From Aureimonas sp. SA4125 (GTDB taxonomy: Bacteria > Pseudomonadota > Alphaproteobacteria > Rhizobiales > Rhizobiaceae), in NCBI RefSeq assembly GCF_019973775.1, contig NZ_AP025032.1, positions 1,240,001 to 1,304,000 on the forward strand: 64,000 nucleotides of DNA, written 5' to 3'. This document shows positions 17,669 through 25,856 of the stretch, piece after piece. Position numbers and translations under genes: made by a program. The notes beneath the pieces are model-generated. The model searched no databases. It had not been told where the DNA came from and was given only the letters and a program-made list of their open reading frames with translations. The stretch's first letter is position 1, and every line of letters begins with the position of its first letter.

Positions 17669-18409
17669 TTGGGAAAACTGACCGGACGGATCGCGGCCGT
17701 CACCGGGGCCGCGACCGGCCTTGGCCGCGGCATCGCCGAGCTCTATGCCGCGGAAGGCGCTGCCGTCGCGGTGATCGACTGCAATGCGGAGGGCGCCCGG
17801 AGGGTCGCCGACGGCATCGTCGCCTCCGGCGGGCAGAGCCTTGCCGTGACCGCGGACGTCGGCGACGAGGCCGACGTTCTGAGGGCCTTTGCGGAGATCG
17901 CCAAAAGCCTCGGCGATCCCGACATTCTCGTCAACAATGCCGGCGTCGCGACCGTCTCGCATGTCGAGACGATGACGACGACGATGTGGAGCGAGATGCT
18001 GCGAATCAACCTCACCAGCGTCTTCTACTGCACGCGGGCGGTGCTGCCGGCGATGCGACAGCGGCGCTATGGCCGGATCATCAACATCTCCTCGCAGCTT
18101 GCCTACAAGGGCGGTGAGGGCATGGCCCACTATGCCGCCGCCAAGGCCGGGATCCTCGGCCTCACCCGCTCGCTCGCCTACGAGGTGACGGGCGACAACA
18201 TCGCCGTCAACGCGATCTGCCCGGGCCCGCTCGATACCGACATGAAGCTGCCGCCGGAATGGAAGGCGAAGAAGCAGTCGGACCTCGTCATCGGCCGGGA
18301 AGGGACGATTGCCGAGGTCACGCCGACGGCACTTCTCCTCGCCGGCGAGGATGCCGCCTTCTATGTCGGCGCGACGTTCCATCCGAACGGCGGCGACATC
18401 ATGGTTTAA
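17669..18409 (+). CDS. short-chain dehydrogenase/reductase
   Basis: 246 residues. Cofactor motif AAVTGAATGLGRGIA (T-G-x3-G-x-G), acidic VIDCNAEG suggesting NAD preference, LVNNAGVA, then the catalytic tetrad: Asn (RINLTS), Ser (NISSQ), Tyr and Lys (YAAAKAG), followed by NAICPGPLDTDM. TTG 17669 is preferred because AGGGGGA lies 7 bases upstream and gives a standard-length N-terminus; ATG 17651 is the alternative. Substrate unknown: the enzyme probably oxidises an alcohol produced from the imported compound (inference). Confidence 0.88.
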   Translation: MGKLTGRIAAVTGAATGLGRGIAELYAAEGAAVAVIDCNAEGARRVADGIVASGGQSLAVTADVGDEADVLRAFAEIAKSLGDPDILVNNAGVATVSHVETMTTTMWSEMLRINLTSVFYCTRAVLPAMRQRRYGRIINISSQLAYKGGEGMAHYAAAKAGILGLTRSLAYEVTGDNIAVNAICPGPLDTDMKLPPEWKAKKQSDLVIGREGTIAEVTPTALLLAGEDAAFYVGATFHPNGGDIMV

Positions 18410-18457
18410 GCGCGCCTGTCCCTGTCCCATCCAGCCCCAGCGAGCGGAATATTGCCC

Positions 18458-19093
18458 ATGCAACGCCCGGAAGACGCCATCCTGACGCGCGAGCGGCCCT
18501 TCGACCCCAGGCGTACCTGTCTGCTCCTCGTTGATACGCAGAACTATGTCTGGAACCCCGGCGTCGCCGAACGCCTGCCGGCCTTCGATGCCGCGGTGCG
18601 CGGGACGGTGCTGCCCAATCTGCAGCGCCTCGTGACGTCCTTCCGCGCCGCCGGAGCGGAGGTGATGTACACGGTGATGGAGAACCTGACGCGGGACGGC
18701 CGCGACCGCAGCCTCGACTACAAGCTGTCGAACTTCTTCATCGCCAGGGGCTCCTGGGAGGCGAGGGTCTTCGACGCCCTTGCGCCTGATGACGACGAGA
18801 TCGTCCTGCCGAAGACGTCGTCCGGCGTCTTCAACTCCACCAATATCGAATACATCCTGCGCAACATCGGCATCGACACGCTCGTCATCACAGGCTTCCT
18901 GACCGACCAGTGCGTCGATCATACCGTTCGCGATGCCGCCGACCGCGGATTCTATCCCGTCTGCGTGTCCGACGCCTGCGCCACCCATTCGGCTCCGCGC
19001 CATGACAATGCCCTGGCAGCCTTCGCCGGCTACTGCCGCACCCTCGACACCGAAGCGGCGATCGACTGGATCGCGCGGGGACAAGAGTCCTGA
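18458..19093 (+). CDS. isochorismatase-fold cysteine hydrolase (paralogue 2)
   Basis: 211 residues from ATG 18458 (GAGCGGA upstream). Catalytic Asp26 lies in LLLVDTQNY, the Lys in IVLPKTSSGVF and the Cys in LTDQCVDHTVRDA. It shares the unusual MYTVMENLTRDGRDRSLDYK block with the paralogue at 9152-9796. The two ends of the locus therefore carry sister hydrolases on opposite strands. They may act on successive intermediates, or one may have a changed specificity. This gene closes the plus-strand operon and is followed 10 bp later by a hairpin. Confidence 0.87.
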   Translation: MQRPEDAILTRERPFDPRRTCLLLVDTQNYVWNPGVAERLPAFDAAVRGTVLPNLQRLVTSFRAAGAEVMYTVMENLTRDGRDRSLDYKLSNFFIARGSWEARVFDALAPDDDEIVLPKTSSGVFNSTNIEYILRNIGIDTLVITGFLTDQCVDHTVRDAADRGFYPVCVSDACATHSAPRHDNALAAFAGYCRTLDTEAAIDWIARGQES

Positions 19094-19103
19094 TCTCTCA
19101 TCG

Positions 19104-19135
19104 CGGTCGCGCGCAAGGAACGATCGCCGCGACCG
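19104..19135 (+). terminator. hairpin after the catabolic operon
   Basis: An 8-bp perfect inverted repeat CGGTCGCG / CGCGACCG with a 16-base loop starts 11 bp past the last stop of the plus-strand operon. It lacks a T-tract. Position and stability suggest an operon end or 3' protection. Confidence 0.45.
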
Positions 19136-19348
19136 TCGAAGCCGGCAATCCCGGCCCGGATCAACAGGGCGGGCGTCGAGCGGCAGACTGGGGGCACGCC
19201 TTGCCGGCGCGGCGCCAGGGGAGGCAGAGCCGCCGGCTCCCGCACCGCCCGGCGATCGATGCGCGTCGAAAGCACCCGGAACGACCGGCACGCGCCATCC
19301 GCCGCGCGGCGATTGACGGGCCCGGACCCCGGCGTTACGAATATTACC

Positions 19349-19651
19349 ATGAAGATCGAAACAGCAGCGCCCCGGCTCGAGGCGCTCGGCAGTCCGAGCC
19401 GCCTGCGCATCTACCGCTTGCTGGTCAGGGCCGGGGAGGGCGGAATGCCCGTCGGCGGGATCCAGGACGAGTTGGGATTTCCCGCGTCGACGCTGTCGCA
19501 CCACCTTCGGCGCCTCGTTGACAGGGGATTGGTGACGCAGGAGCGGCAGGGCACGACGCTGGTCTGCCGGGCGGACTTTCTGGTGATGAACGAGCTGGTG
19601 GGATTTCTCGTCGACGAATGCTGCAGCCGGCCATCCCCGTCCTCCGGGTGA
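19349..19651 (+). CDS. arsR: ArsR-family metalloregulator
   Basis: 100 residues from ATG 19349. Winged helix: LEALGSPSRLRIYRLLVRAG, GGIQDELGFPASTLSHHLRRLVDRGLVTQERQG. The recognition helix STLSHHLRRL matches ArsR. The usual ELCVC As(III) site of the R773 type is not present. Instead there is a C-terminal CC pair (DECCSRP), as in some ArsR subclasses that bind arsenite through C-terminal cysteines. The gene lies upstream of an efflux gene and arsC, so arsenic-responsive repression of this unit is the expected role. The promoter region just before it contains an AT-rich TTACGAATATTACC segment that could be the operator. Confidence 0.85.
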   Translation: MKIETAAPRLEALGSPSRLRIYRLLVRAGEGGMPVGGIQDELGFPASTLSHHLRRLVDRGLVTQERQGTTLVCRADFLVMNELVGFLVDECCSRPSPSSG

Positions 19652-19706
19652 CCGTCACGACGCTGTCACACGCACGCCTTACTTCCAGAATCATGGATAT
19701 AACAGG

Positions 19707-20933
19707 ATGAGATCAAGGGGCCCCCTGCGGGCGCCGCAGCGGGGGACGGTCGCCGTCTGGCTGCTCGGGCTCAGCCAGATCATCGGCTACGGCACACTGT
19801 ATTATGCCTATGCGATCCTCGCCCCGGAGATGGCGCGGACCTTCGACTGGCCGCTGCCCTGGATCTTCGCCGCGCTCTCCCTTGCTTTGCTGGCCGGCGG
19901 CATCGTCTCGCCCTTCGCCGGACGCTGCCTCGATCGCTACGGTTCGGCCCGCGTGATGGCCTGCGGATCGGTCGCCGCGGCAGGCGCACTGCTCCTGATC
20001 GCCTCGGCGCCGACGGGCGCCGTCCTCGTCGCCGGCGTCGTGGCGCTGCAGCTCTGTTCGCCCTTCGTCGAATACAATGCCGCCTTCGCCTATCTGGCGG
20101 AAAGCGAGGGGCAGGCGGCGCCGCGCCGGATCGTCCACCTGACACTGATCGCCGGCTTTGCCTCGACCCTGTTCTGGCCGCTGACCGACAGCCTGCTGAC
20201 GGTCCTCGACTGGCGATCGATCCTCGTCTTCTATGCCGGCCTCAACCTCTTCGTCGCCATGCCCGTCCACCTCGCCCTGCGCAGGCTTCAGCGCCGGTCT
20301 GCCGAAAGGGGCGCGCAGACCATCGCGCCGGCGGCGGTCGGGGACGATACGGCCCTGCCGCTCCACGTCCAGGGGCAGGCGCTGTGGATGGTCGTCATCG
20401 GCTTTGCGCTGAGCGGCTTCCTGTTCTCGGCCATCTCGACGCAGATGGTGCCGCTCCTCGCCTCGCTCGGGATCGGCACGGCGAGCGTGATGGTCGCCGC
20501 GCTGTTCGGGCCCGCCCAGGTCTTCGTGCGCTTCGCCAATCTTGCGGGCGGAGCCGGCCGCCATCCGATCGAGGCGACGCTGGCGGCCTGCGCCGTGCTG
20601 CCGGTCGCCGCGGTCGTGCTCGCCGCGACCGCACCGGCCACCGCCGGGGCCGCCGCCTTCGCCATCCTCCTCGGCTTCGGATCGGGGCTGACGAGCATCG
20701 TCCGCGGCACGCTGCCACTGGCCCTGTTCGGGCGATCGGGCTACGGCGCGCGCCTGGGAAAGATCTCGTCGGCGCAACTTGTCAGCTCGGCGGCGGCCCC
20801 GGTCGTCCTGTCGTCGCTGATCGAGCTCTTCGGCCCCGGGCCCGCCCTCGGCCTCATCGCCGCGATCGGCGCCGCCGGCTTCCTCGTCTTCCTCGGCGTG
20901 GCTAGGCTGAGGCGCCAGTCGGTCGCGGCTTGA
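19707..20933 (+). CDS. arsK: ArsK-like MFS arsenical efflux transporter
   Basis: 408 residues with 12 predicted helices. The first helix reads LLGLSQIIGYGTLYYAYAILAPEMA. The loop after helix two is FAGRCLDRYGSARVMA, the MFS motif-A position. This N-terminus resembles proteins annotated as ArsK, an MFS exporter of As(III), Sb(III) and trivalent organoarsenicals first described in an Agrobacterium strain (established knowledge). Placement between arsR and arsC supports it. Without a database comparison another small MFS exporter cannot be excluded. ATG 19707 lies 55 bp after arsR. Confidence 0.65.
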   Translation: MRSRGPLRAPQRGTVAVWLLGLSQIIGYGTLYYAYAILAPEMARTFDWPLPWIFAALSLALLAGGIVSPFAGRCLDRYGSARVMACGSVAAAGALLLIASAPTGAVLVAGVVALQLCSPFVEYNAAFAYLAESEGQAAPRRIVHLTLIAGFASTLFWPLTDSLLTVLDWRSILVFYAGLNLFVAMPVHLALRRLQRRSAERGAQTIAPAAVGDDTALPLHVQGQALWMVVIGFALSGFLFSAISTQMVPLLASLGIGTASVMVAALFGPAQVFVRFANLAGGAGRHPIEATLAACAVLPVAAVVLAATAPATAGAAAFAILLGFGSGLTSIVRGTLPLALFGRSGYGARLGKISSAQLVSSAAAPVVLSSLIELFGPGPALGLIAAIGAAGFLVFLGVARLRRQSVAA

Positions 20934-21090
20934 CCGCAGTGCAGCATTCCAAGGAATATGGCGGGGGCCTCTCGCCGAAATTGCCCCTGCTATGCCTGCC
21001 CCATGGCGCCGCGTCCGACGCCGAGGTGCGGGAAAGGCCAGCGTTGATGAACCTCTTCCTCCCAGCCCGACATCGCGTGAAAGGCGATCC

Positions 21091-21507
21091 ATGACGGTCA
21101 CGATCTACCACAATCCCGGCTGCAGCACGTCCCGCAACACGCTGGCGATGATCCGCCAGTCCGGCGAGGAGCCGGAGATCATCGAGTATCTCAAGACGCC
21201 GCCCTCGCGCGAGACGTTGATCGAACTCCTCGACGTGATGGGCCTTACCCCGCGCGACATCCTGCGCAAGAAGGGCACGCCCTATGCCGAGCTCGGCCTC
21301 GACGACCCGGCGATCGACGACGAGGAACTGCTCGACGAGATGATCCGGCACCCGATCCTGATCGACCGACCGATCGTCGTCACCAACAAGGGCGTGCGTC
21401 TCTGCCGTCCGTCGGAAAAGGTGCTGGAGATCCTCGACAATCCCGTTATCGGGGCGTTCACGAAGGAGAACGAAGAGGTCGTGGCGGCGGCCGGGCGGGC
21501 TGCGTAA
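21091..21507 (+). CDS. arsC: glutaredoxin-dependent arsenate reductase
   Basis: 138 residues. The redox cysteine is in IYHNPGCSTSRNTLAM, followed by the ArsC pattern EYLKTPPSRETLIELLDVMGLTPRDILRKK and HPILIDRPIVVTNKGVRLCRPSEKVLEIL. The arginines expected to bind arsenate (R60/R94/R107 region in the E. coli plasmid enzyme) have counterparts. ArsC reduces As(V) to As(III) with glutathione/glutaredoxin; the ArsK-like pump then exports it. ATG 21091 has AAGG six bases upstream. YffB/Spx-like paralogues share the fold, but the CSTSRN motif and the context favour ArsC. Confidence 0.88.
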   Translation: MTVTIYHNPGCSTSRNTLAMIRQSGEEPEIIEYLKTPPSRETLIELLDVMGLTPRDILRKKGTPYAELGLDDPAIDDEELLDEMIRHPILIDRPIVVTNKGVRLCRPSEKVLEILDNPVIGAFTKENEEVVAAAGRAA

Positions 21508-21632
21508 ACTCGGTGCGGTGACCTTGCCGCTCTCGGTCGGTGGCGGGTTCGGGCGCCGGCGCTGGAGTACTCCGGCGACGGTGCGTCTTCCGCGCAGCCG
21601 AACGCTCTTGCGCCTGAATTGACCTCTGCGTC

Positions 21633-21656
21633 TTTGGCTTTGACTTTGACTTTGGG
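21633..21656. repeat. short hexanucleotide tandem repeat
   Basis: Four consecutive units TTTGGC, TTTGAC, TTTGAC, TTTGGG lie in the 165-bp gap between arsC and epmB, which converge here. No gene uses it. It may be neutral or part of a transcript end. Confidence 0.5.
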
Positions 21657-21672
21657 AGCAGATGATCGGCCG

Positions 21673-22716
21673 CTATCCCCTCGCAAGGGGTGGATAGCCA
21701 TGCCCCACACCCTGCGGATCCGTCACCACCCACGTCTCGTCCGCTCCGGCCAGATATCCCGGCCCCACCGGCACCTTCCCGTGCCCGCCCGGAATATCCA
21801 AGACATAGGTCGGCTGGCACAGCCCGGAGACGTTGCCGCGCAACTCGCGCATCAGCGCCTGGCCCTCGCCGATCGTCGTGCGGAAATGCGCGGTGCCGGG
21901 AGCGAGGTCGGCGTGATGGAGGTAGTAGGGTTTCACCCGGTTCTCGACGAAGGCGCGCATCAGGGCGGAAAGCGTCTCGGCGTCGTCGTTGACGCCCTTC
22001 AGGAGCACGGTCTGGCTGACGAGCGGGATGCCGGCGTCGACGAGCCTTGCAATGGCGGCGATGGCGGCCGGGGTGAACTCGCGCGGGTGGTTGGCGTGGA
22101 GCGCGACGAAGACGGCGCCGCCGAAGGCTTTCAGCGCGTCGATCAGCGCGGCGTCGACCCGGGCGGGCTCGACGACGGGCACGCGGGTGTGGAGGCGCAG
22201 CACCTTCACATGCGCGATGGCGGCGAGCGCCCCGGCGATATGGGCGAGGCGGCGCGGCGAGAGGATGAAGGGATCGCCGCCGGTGACGACGACTTCCCAG
22301 ATCTCCTCATGCGCGGCGATATAGGCGAGCGCCTGTTCGAGCTCCGCGTCGGAGAGGCTGCCCTGGCCGTCCGGCCCGACCACCTCGCGGCGAAAACAGA
22401 AGCGGCAATAGACCGGGCAGACATGCAGCGGCTTCAGGAGCACGCGGTCGGGGTAGCGGTGAACGATGCCGGCCACCGGCGCGTGCGCGCCGTCACCGAT
22501 CGGGTCGGCAAGGTCGCCGGGCGTGGCATCGAGTTCCTGCTCGCGGGGCAGGAACTGGCGGCCGATGCCGTCGTCCTCGGCTTCGATCAGCGCCGCCATG
22601 TCCGGGGTGATCGAGACCGCATAGCGCTCGGCAACGCGCTCCAGCGCCGCCAGCCGCTCCGGTGGCACGAGGCCGGACGCGACGAGAGCGGAGGGGGTGC
22701 GCAAGGCGCGGGTCAA
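21673..22716 (-). CDS. epmB: EF-P lysine 2,3-aminomutase-like enzyme (EpmB)
   Basis: 347 residues, a radical SAM enzyme: VCPVYCRFCFRREVVG holds the CxxxCxxC iron-sulfur motif. VVTGGDPFILSPRRL, LRLHTRVPVVEPARV and LLKGVNDDAETLSALM match the lysine 2,3-aminomutase family. The conserved PLP-binding lysine is plausibly in the DIPGGHGKVP segment. EpmB converts alpha-lysine to (R)-beta-lysine, the substrate that EpmA attaches to EF-P. Its ATG overlaps the EpmA stop (ATGA at 22713-22716), which fixes both start and function. A fermentative lysine aminomutase is the alternative, but no lysine-degradation genes are nearby. Confidence 0.92.
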   Translation of the reverse strand: MTRALRTPSALVASGLVPPERLAALERVAERYAVSITPDMAALIEAEDDGIGRQFLPREQELDATPGDLADPIGDGAHAPVAGIVHRYPDRVLLKPLHVCPVYCRFCFRREVVGPDGQGSLSDAELEQALAYIAAHEEIWEVVVTGGDPFILSPRRLAHIAGALAAIAHVKVLRLHTRVPVVEPARVDAALIDALKAFGGAVFVALHANHPREFTPAAIAAIARLVDAGIPLVSQTVLLKGVNDDAETLSALMRAFVENRVKPYYLHHADLAPGTAHFRTTIGEGQALMRELRGNVSGLCQPTYVLDIPGGHGKVPVGPGYLAGADETWVVTDPQGVGHGYPPLARG

Positions 22717-23765
22717 TGCGCTGGCTCTGGCATCGGCGCCCAGATCACGTCGTCGATCCTCTCCGCGCCGACGGCGAGCATCACCAGCCGGTCGAAGCCG
22801 AGCGCGATGCCGCTGGCTTCAGGCATGACGGCGAGGGCGGCCAGAAAATCCTCGTCGAGGGGATAGCGCTCGCCATAGAGGCGCTGGCGCTCGTCCATCT
22901 CCGCCTCGAAGCGTCGCCGCTGGACGGCGGCGTCGGTGAGTTCGCCGAAGGCGTTGGCGAGTTCCACGCCGCAGCAGTAGATCTCGAAGCGCTCGGCAAC
23001 CTTCGGATCCCGCGGGCTCGGGCGGGCCAAGGCCGCCTCGGGGATGGGATATTCCATGAGAATGGTCGGGCGACCGTTGCCGAGCATGGGCTCGACCTTC
23101 TCCACCAGCGCCCGGCTGACGAGATCGCCCCAGCTGTCGCCCGCCGAAACGCGCATGCCGGCCGCCGTCATCGCCCGGGCGAGGCCGTCCCTGTCGGTCG
23201 CGCCGGACGCTTCGACGGTCGCCAGGAGGTCGATGCCGGCATGGCGCTGGAAGGCTTCGGCGACGGAGATGCGCTCGGGTTCGGCGAAGGGATCGGCCTC
23301 GCGACCGCGGAAGCGGAAGCGTGTCGTGCCGGCACGTTCGGCGGCGAGAGCGATCAGGTTGGCTGCGTCCGCCATCAGCGCCTCGTAGGTCTCGCCGACG
23401 CGGTACCATTCGAGCATGGTGAATTCGGGATGGTGCAGGCGGCTGCGCTCGCCATTGCGGAAGACCGGGCCGAGGCTGAACAGGCGTTTTTCGCCAGCGG
23501 CGAGCAGTTTCTTGCAGGCAAATTCCGGCGAGGTGTGAAGATAGAGTCCTGAGCGCGCGCCGTCCTCGCCGACTAGCGTCGTGGCAAAGGCCGCCAGATG
23601 CGCCTCGTTGCCGGGCGAGACCTGCAGCGCGCCGGTGGTCACCTCGACGAAATCGCGCTGCGCGAACCAGTCGCGCGTCGCCGCCGCGATGGCGTTGCGC
23701 ATCAGAAGGCGCGGCCGGCGGTCGGCGTGGACGTCGGGGGTCCACCAGGGAGAGGCGTCAGGCAT
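22713..23765 (-). CDS. epmA: EF-P (R)-beta-lysine ligase EpmA (PoxA/GenX type)
   Basis: 350 residues. A class II aminoacyl-tRNA synthetase catalytic core without an anticodon-binding domain, the EpmA hallmark. Motif 2: SLGPVFRNGERSRLHHPEFTMLEWYRVG. Motif 3: SGIALGFDRLVMLAVGAERIDDV. The N-terminal segment IAAATRDWFAQRDFVEVTTGALQVSPGNEAHL matches. The enzyme attaches beta-lysine to the conserved lysine of EF-P, which helps ribosomes through polyproline stretches. It is divergent from efp with a 118-bp gap that contains a perfect 19-bp inverted repeat, and is translationally coupled to epmB. Confidence 0.95.
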   Translation of the reverse strand: MPDASPWWTPDVHADRRPRLLMRNAIAAATRDWFAQRDFVEVTTGALQVSPGNEAHLAAFATTLVGEDGARSGLYLHTSPEFACKKLLAAGEKRLFSLGPVFRNGERSRLHHPEFTMLEWYRVGETYEALMADAANLIALAAERAGTTRFRFRGREADPFAEPERISVAEAFQRHAGIDLLATVEASGATDRDGLARAMTAAGMRVSAGDSWGDLVSRALVEKVEPMLGNGRPTILMEYPIPEAALARPSPRDPKVAERFEIYCCGVELANAFGELTDAAVQRRRFEAEMDERQRLYGERYPLDEDFLAALAVMPEASGIALGFDRLVMLAVGAERIDDVIWAPMPEPAH

Positions 23766-23814
23766 GGCGGCTCGGCTCGAAAAGGGGAAAGGCGACTGGC
23801 GAATACGCCCGAGA

Positions 23815-23833
23815 TGCGCTAGGCGCTAGCGCA
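23815..23833. promoter_or_regulatory. 19-bp inverted repeat between epmA and efp
   Basis: TGCGCTAG-GCG-CTAGCGCA is a perfect 8-bp inverted repeat with a 3-base centre, midway in the epmA/efp divergent region. It could be an operator that controls both genes or a hairpin in the efp leader. No binding protein can be named. Confidence 0.4.
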
Positions 23834-23883
23834 AGGCCCGCCTGGGTCAGCCCAACCAACCGCTCAAATGAGGAAACACACCC

Positions 23884-24450
23884 TTGAAGGTGATCGCCAG
23901 TTCGCTCCGCAAAGGCAATGTCGTCGATCAGGATGGCAAGCTCTACGTCATTCTCATTGCCGAGAACATCCATCCTGGCAAGGGCAATTCCGTGACGCAG
24001 CTCGACATGCGCCGGATCTCGGACGGCGTGAAGGTGTCCGAGCGCTACCGCACGACCGAGACGGTCGAGCGGGCCTTCGTCGATGAGAGCGACCACACCT
24101 TCCTCTATGCCGACGGCGAGGGGTATCATTTCATGAATCCCGAGACCTTCGACCAGGTGCTCGTGCCGGAGAGCGTGGTCGGCGACGCCGCGCCCTACCT
24201 CATCGAGAACATGACCGTGGCCGTGTCGATCTACGACGGCGTCGCGATCTCGCTCGAACTGCCGCAGCGCGCCACTTTCGAGGTCATGGAGACCGAGCCG
24301 GTGACGAAGGGCCAGACGGCTTCCGCCTCCTACAAGCCCGCGGTCCTTTCCAACGGCCTGCGCACCCAGGTGCCCCCTCACATTGCCGCGGGCACGCGCA
24401 TCGTCGTGCTCACCGCCGACGGCTCCTATGTTGAGCGCGCCAAGGACTGA
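23884..24450 (+). CDS. efp: translation elongation factor P
   Basis: 188 residues. The start is TTG 23884 with AGGAA at 23871-23875, giving [14 protein letters not shown], the usual alphaproteobacterial EF-P N-terminus; the nearby ATG 23868 is in another frame. The modified lysine is K33 at the tip of the [10 protein letters not shown] loop. Three beta-barrel domains follow ([48 protein letters not shown]). The Lys at position 33, together with adjacent epmA and epmB, indicates beta-lysylation as in E. coli, not arginine rhamnosylation. EF-P rescues ribosomes stalled at Pro-Pro motifs. Confidence 0.97.
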   Translation: MKVIASSLRKGNVVDQDGKLYVILIAENIHPGKGNSVTQLDMRRISDGVKVSERYRTTETVERAFVDESDHTFLYADGEGYHFMNPETFDQVLVPESVVGDAAPYLIENMTVAVSIYDGVAISLELPQRATFEVMETEPVTKGQTASASYKPAVLSNGLRTQVPPHIAAGTRIVVLTADGSYVERAKD

Positions 24451-24911
24451 GTTTCGGGCGACCTTCTCCGGCGTTCCGGTTTGCGCCGGGTTCCCCCCCG
24501 TGGGACACGCATCCAGCGGATGCGGAGGCAGCTCACCCTTCCAGATGGGCCGCCCATTCTGTGGGGCAGCCACCTCACCGGCCATCCATGAAGGTTGACG
24601 AAAAGCCAGCGCTCTTGGTGGGCTGGCGTCAGGGGCGGCTCTCATCCGGCGCCCTGTCGGTTTACGCCCTCGCGCCAGCCGAAACTGGGACGCTGCCGAA
24701 ACGTCGGTTGCGGATGCGTGATGGGCACGCCGTGGGGCCGAGGCCGTCTGGGCGGCCGGACCGTTGAGGCAGGGCACAGATACTTGCAGTCCGTCCGCCC
24801 GTCCGCCCGTCGGCTGGCTGGCGCGGCAAGGCGCCGCGATTGCGACGGACTGCCCCTAAAAATGCTCGATTGTCATTGGGGTGTCGGTTTTCAGCCGTGT
24901 GGGGAGCCAGA
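24451..24911. other. intergenic region, no supported gene (461 bp)
   Basis: It holds an imperfect hairpin GCCAGC...GGCTGGC near 24604-24627 that could end the efp transcript, and a CCGTCCGC-type tandem repeat near 24790-24812. Open frames here have no family features. Confidence 0.45.
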
Positions 24912-25037
24912 ATGCCGGACAACAGAGACTACAGCGCCGATCGTCAGGGGAAGACGAGGACGATCGGCATCCTGATCCTGATCGGTCTGGTGGCGATTTT
25001 GGTCGCGGTCCTGGCTCCCGAGCTCTGGCGGGTGTGA
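24912..25037 (+). CDS. small single-pass membrane protein
   Basis: 41 residues: a charged N-terminus (MPDNRDYSADRQGKTRT) followed by one hydrophobic helix (IGILILIGLVAILVAVLA) and PELWRV. ATG 24912 follows GGGGAGCCAG. The composition is typical of small inner-membrane proteins, but I do not recognise a family. It is a stand-alone gene with more than 400 bp of non-coding sequence on each side. Confidence 0.5.
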   Translation: MPDNRDYSADRQGKTRTIGILILIGLVAILVAVLAPELWRV

Positions 25038-25462
25038 TATCCGGCAGGCAATCAGAACGCGAAAATGTCTGATCCAGGAGAGACGGTCGGCGCTGAAGCA
25101 CTGTGCGCAGGGTGACTTGGACGGCGCACCGGTCCATCTGCAAGTCGCCAGATATTCCGGTTCAGATCGAGCGCCTTGCGCGCGCAGCTCTCGCTCGTAT
25201 TCGAAGGGGATTTCGGGTCGACATCCCGCAGCTTCAGCGCTGTTGGGAGCATGTTTCGATGAGGGGTGGCCGCCGGCGCCACGCGATGGTGCGCATGCTC
25301 TCGGCTCTGTTTCTCCTGGCCGGGAAATCACGCCAGCAGCCGACGATCGACGCCGCCGACAGCCGCGCCAACGGGTCCGCTGCCACCGCGCCTGCCCCTG
25401 CGCTCGCTTCCCCCTGAAGGGCGAGACGCCCTTGGTCCGCGCAAGGATCGGTCAACGCACTG
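25038..25462. other. intergenic region, no supported gene (425 bp)
   Basis: Short open frames occur on both strands without recognisable motifs or initiation signals. It lies downstream of both the small membrane protein and the convergent cytochrome c gene. Nothing else seen. Confidence 0.4.
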
Positions 25463-25783
25463 CTATGGCAGCGGGCCGACCGTGAAGGGGATCGACGCGT
25501 AGTAGGCGGCGACATTGGCGATGTCGGCGTCTTCGAGGCCGGAGGCGACGACGGTCATCTGTTCGTTCTGACGCACGCCGGTCTTGTAGTCCATCAGCGC
25601 CTTGACGAGGTAGGTCTCCTTCTGGCCGGCAAGGTTCGGCGCTTCCAGCAGCGGTGCGACACCGTCCTTGCCGTGGCAGACCTGGCACATGCCCATGACC
25701 TTCTTGCCGCGCACGAGATCGGCGGCCGGGACGGAGTGAAGGCTCGCGAGGAGGATCGCGAGGCCCAGGATCAATCTGCGCAA
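25463..25783 (-). CDS. class I cytochrome c (periplasmic)
   Basis: 106 residues from TTG 25783, which has GGGAG upstream at the right distance and places a signal peptide (RLILGLAILLASLHSVPAAD) at the N-terminus. The haem site is CQVCH, followed by GKDGVAPLLEAPNLAGQ, and the distal Met is probably in NEQMTVVASGLEDADIANVAAYYAS, the standard class I end. It sits 73 bp downstream of the PQQ-type dehydrogenase on the same strand and is a likely electron acceptor for it (inference). Confidence 0.85.
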   Translation of the reverse strand: MRRLILGLAILLASLHSVPAADLVRGKKVMGMCQVCHGKDGVAPLLEAPNLAGQKETYLVKALMDYKTGVRQNEQMTVVASGLEDADIANVAAYYASIPFTVGPLP

Positions 25784-25856
25784 GCGTGCGCTCCCTTCGG
25801 ATGAGTCGATAAGCGAGCCGTGCGGCACGGCGGCCGAAGCGCCGCGCCGCAAAGCC

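Noticed and set aside
24780..24815. CCGTCCGC-type short tandem repeat as a possible CRISPR or regulatory array
   Set aside because: Only about two units of 8 bp without spacers; simple GC-rich slippage is enough to explain it.
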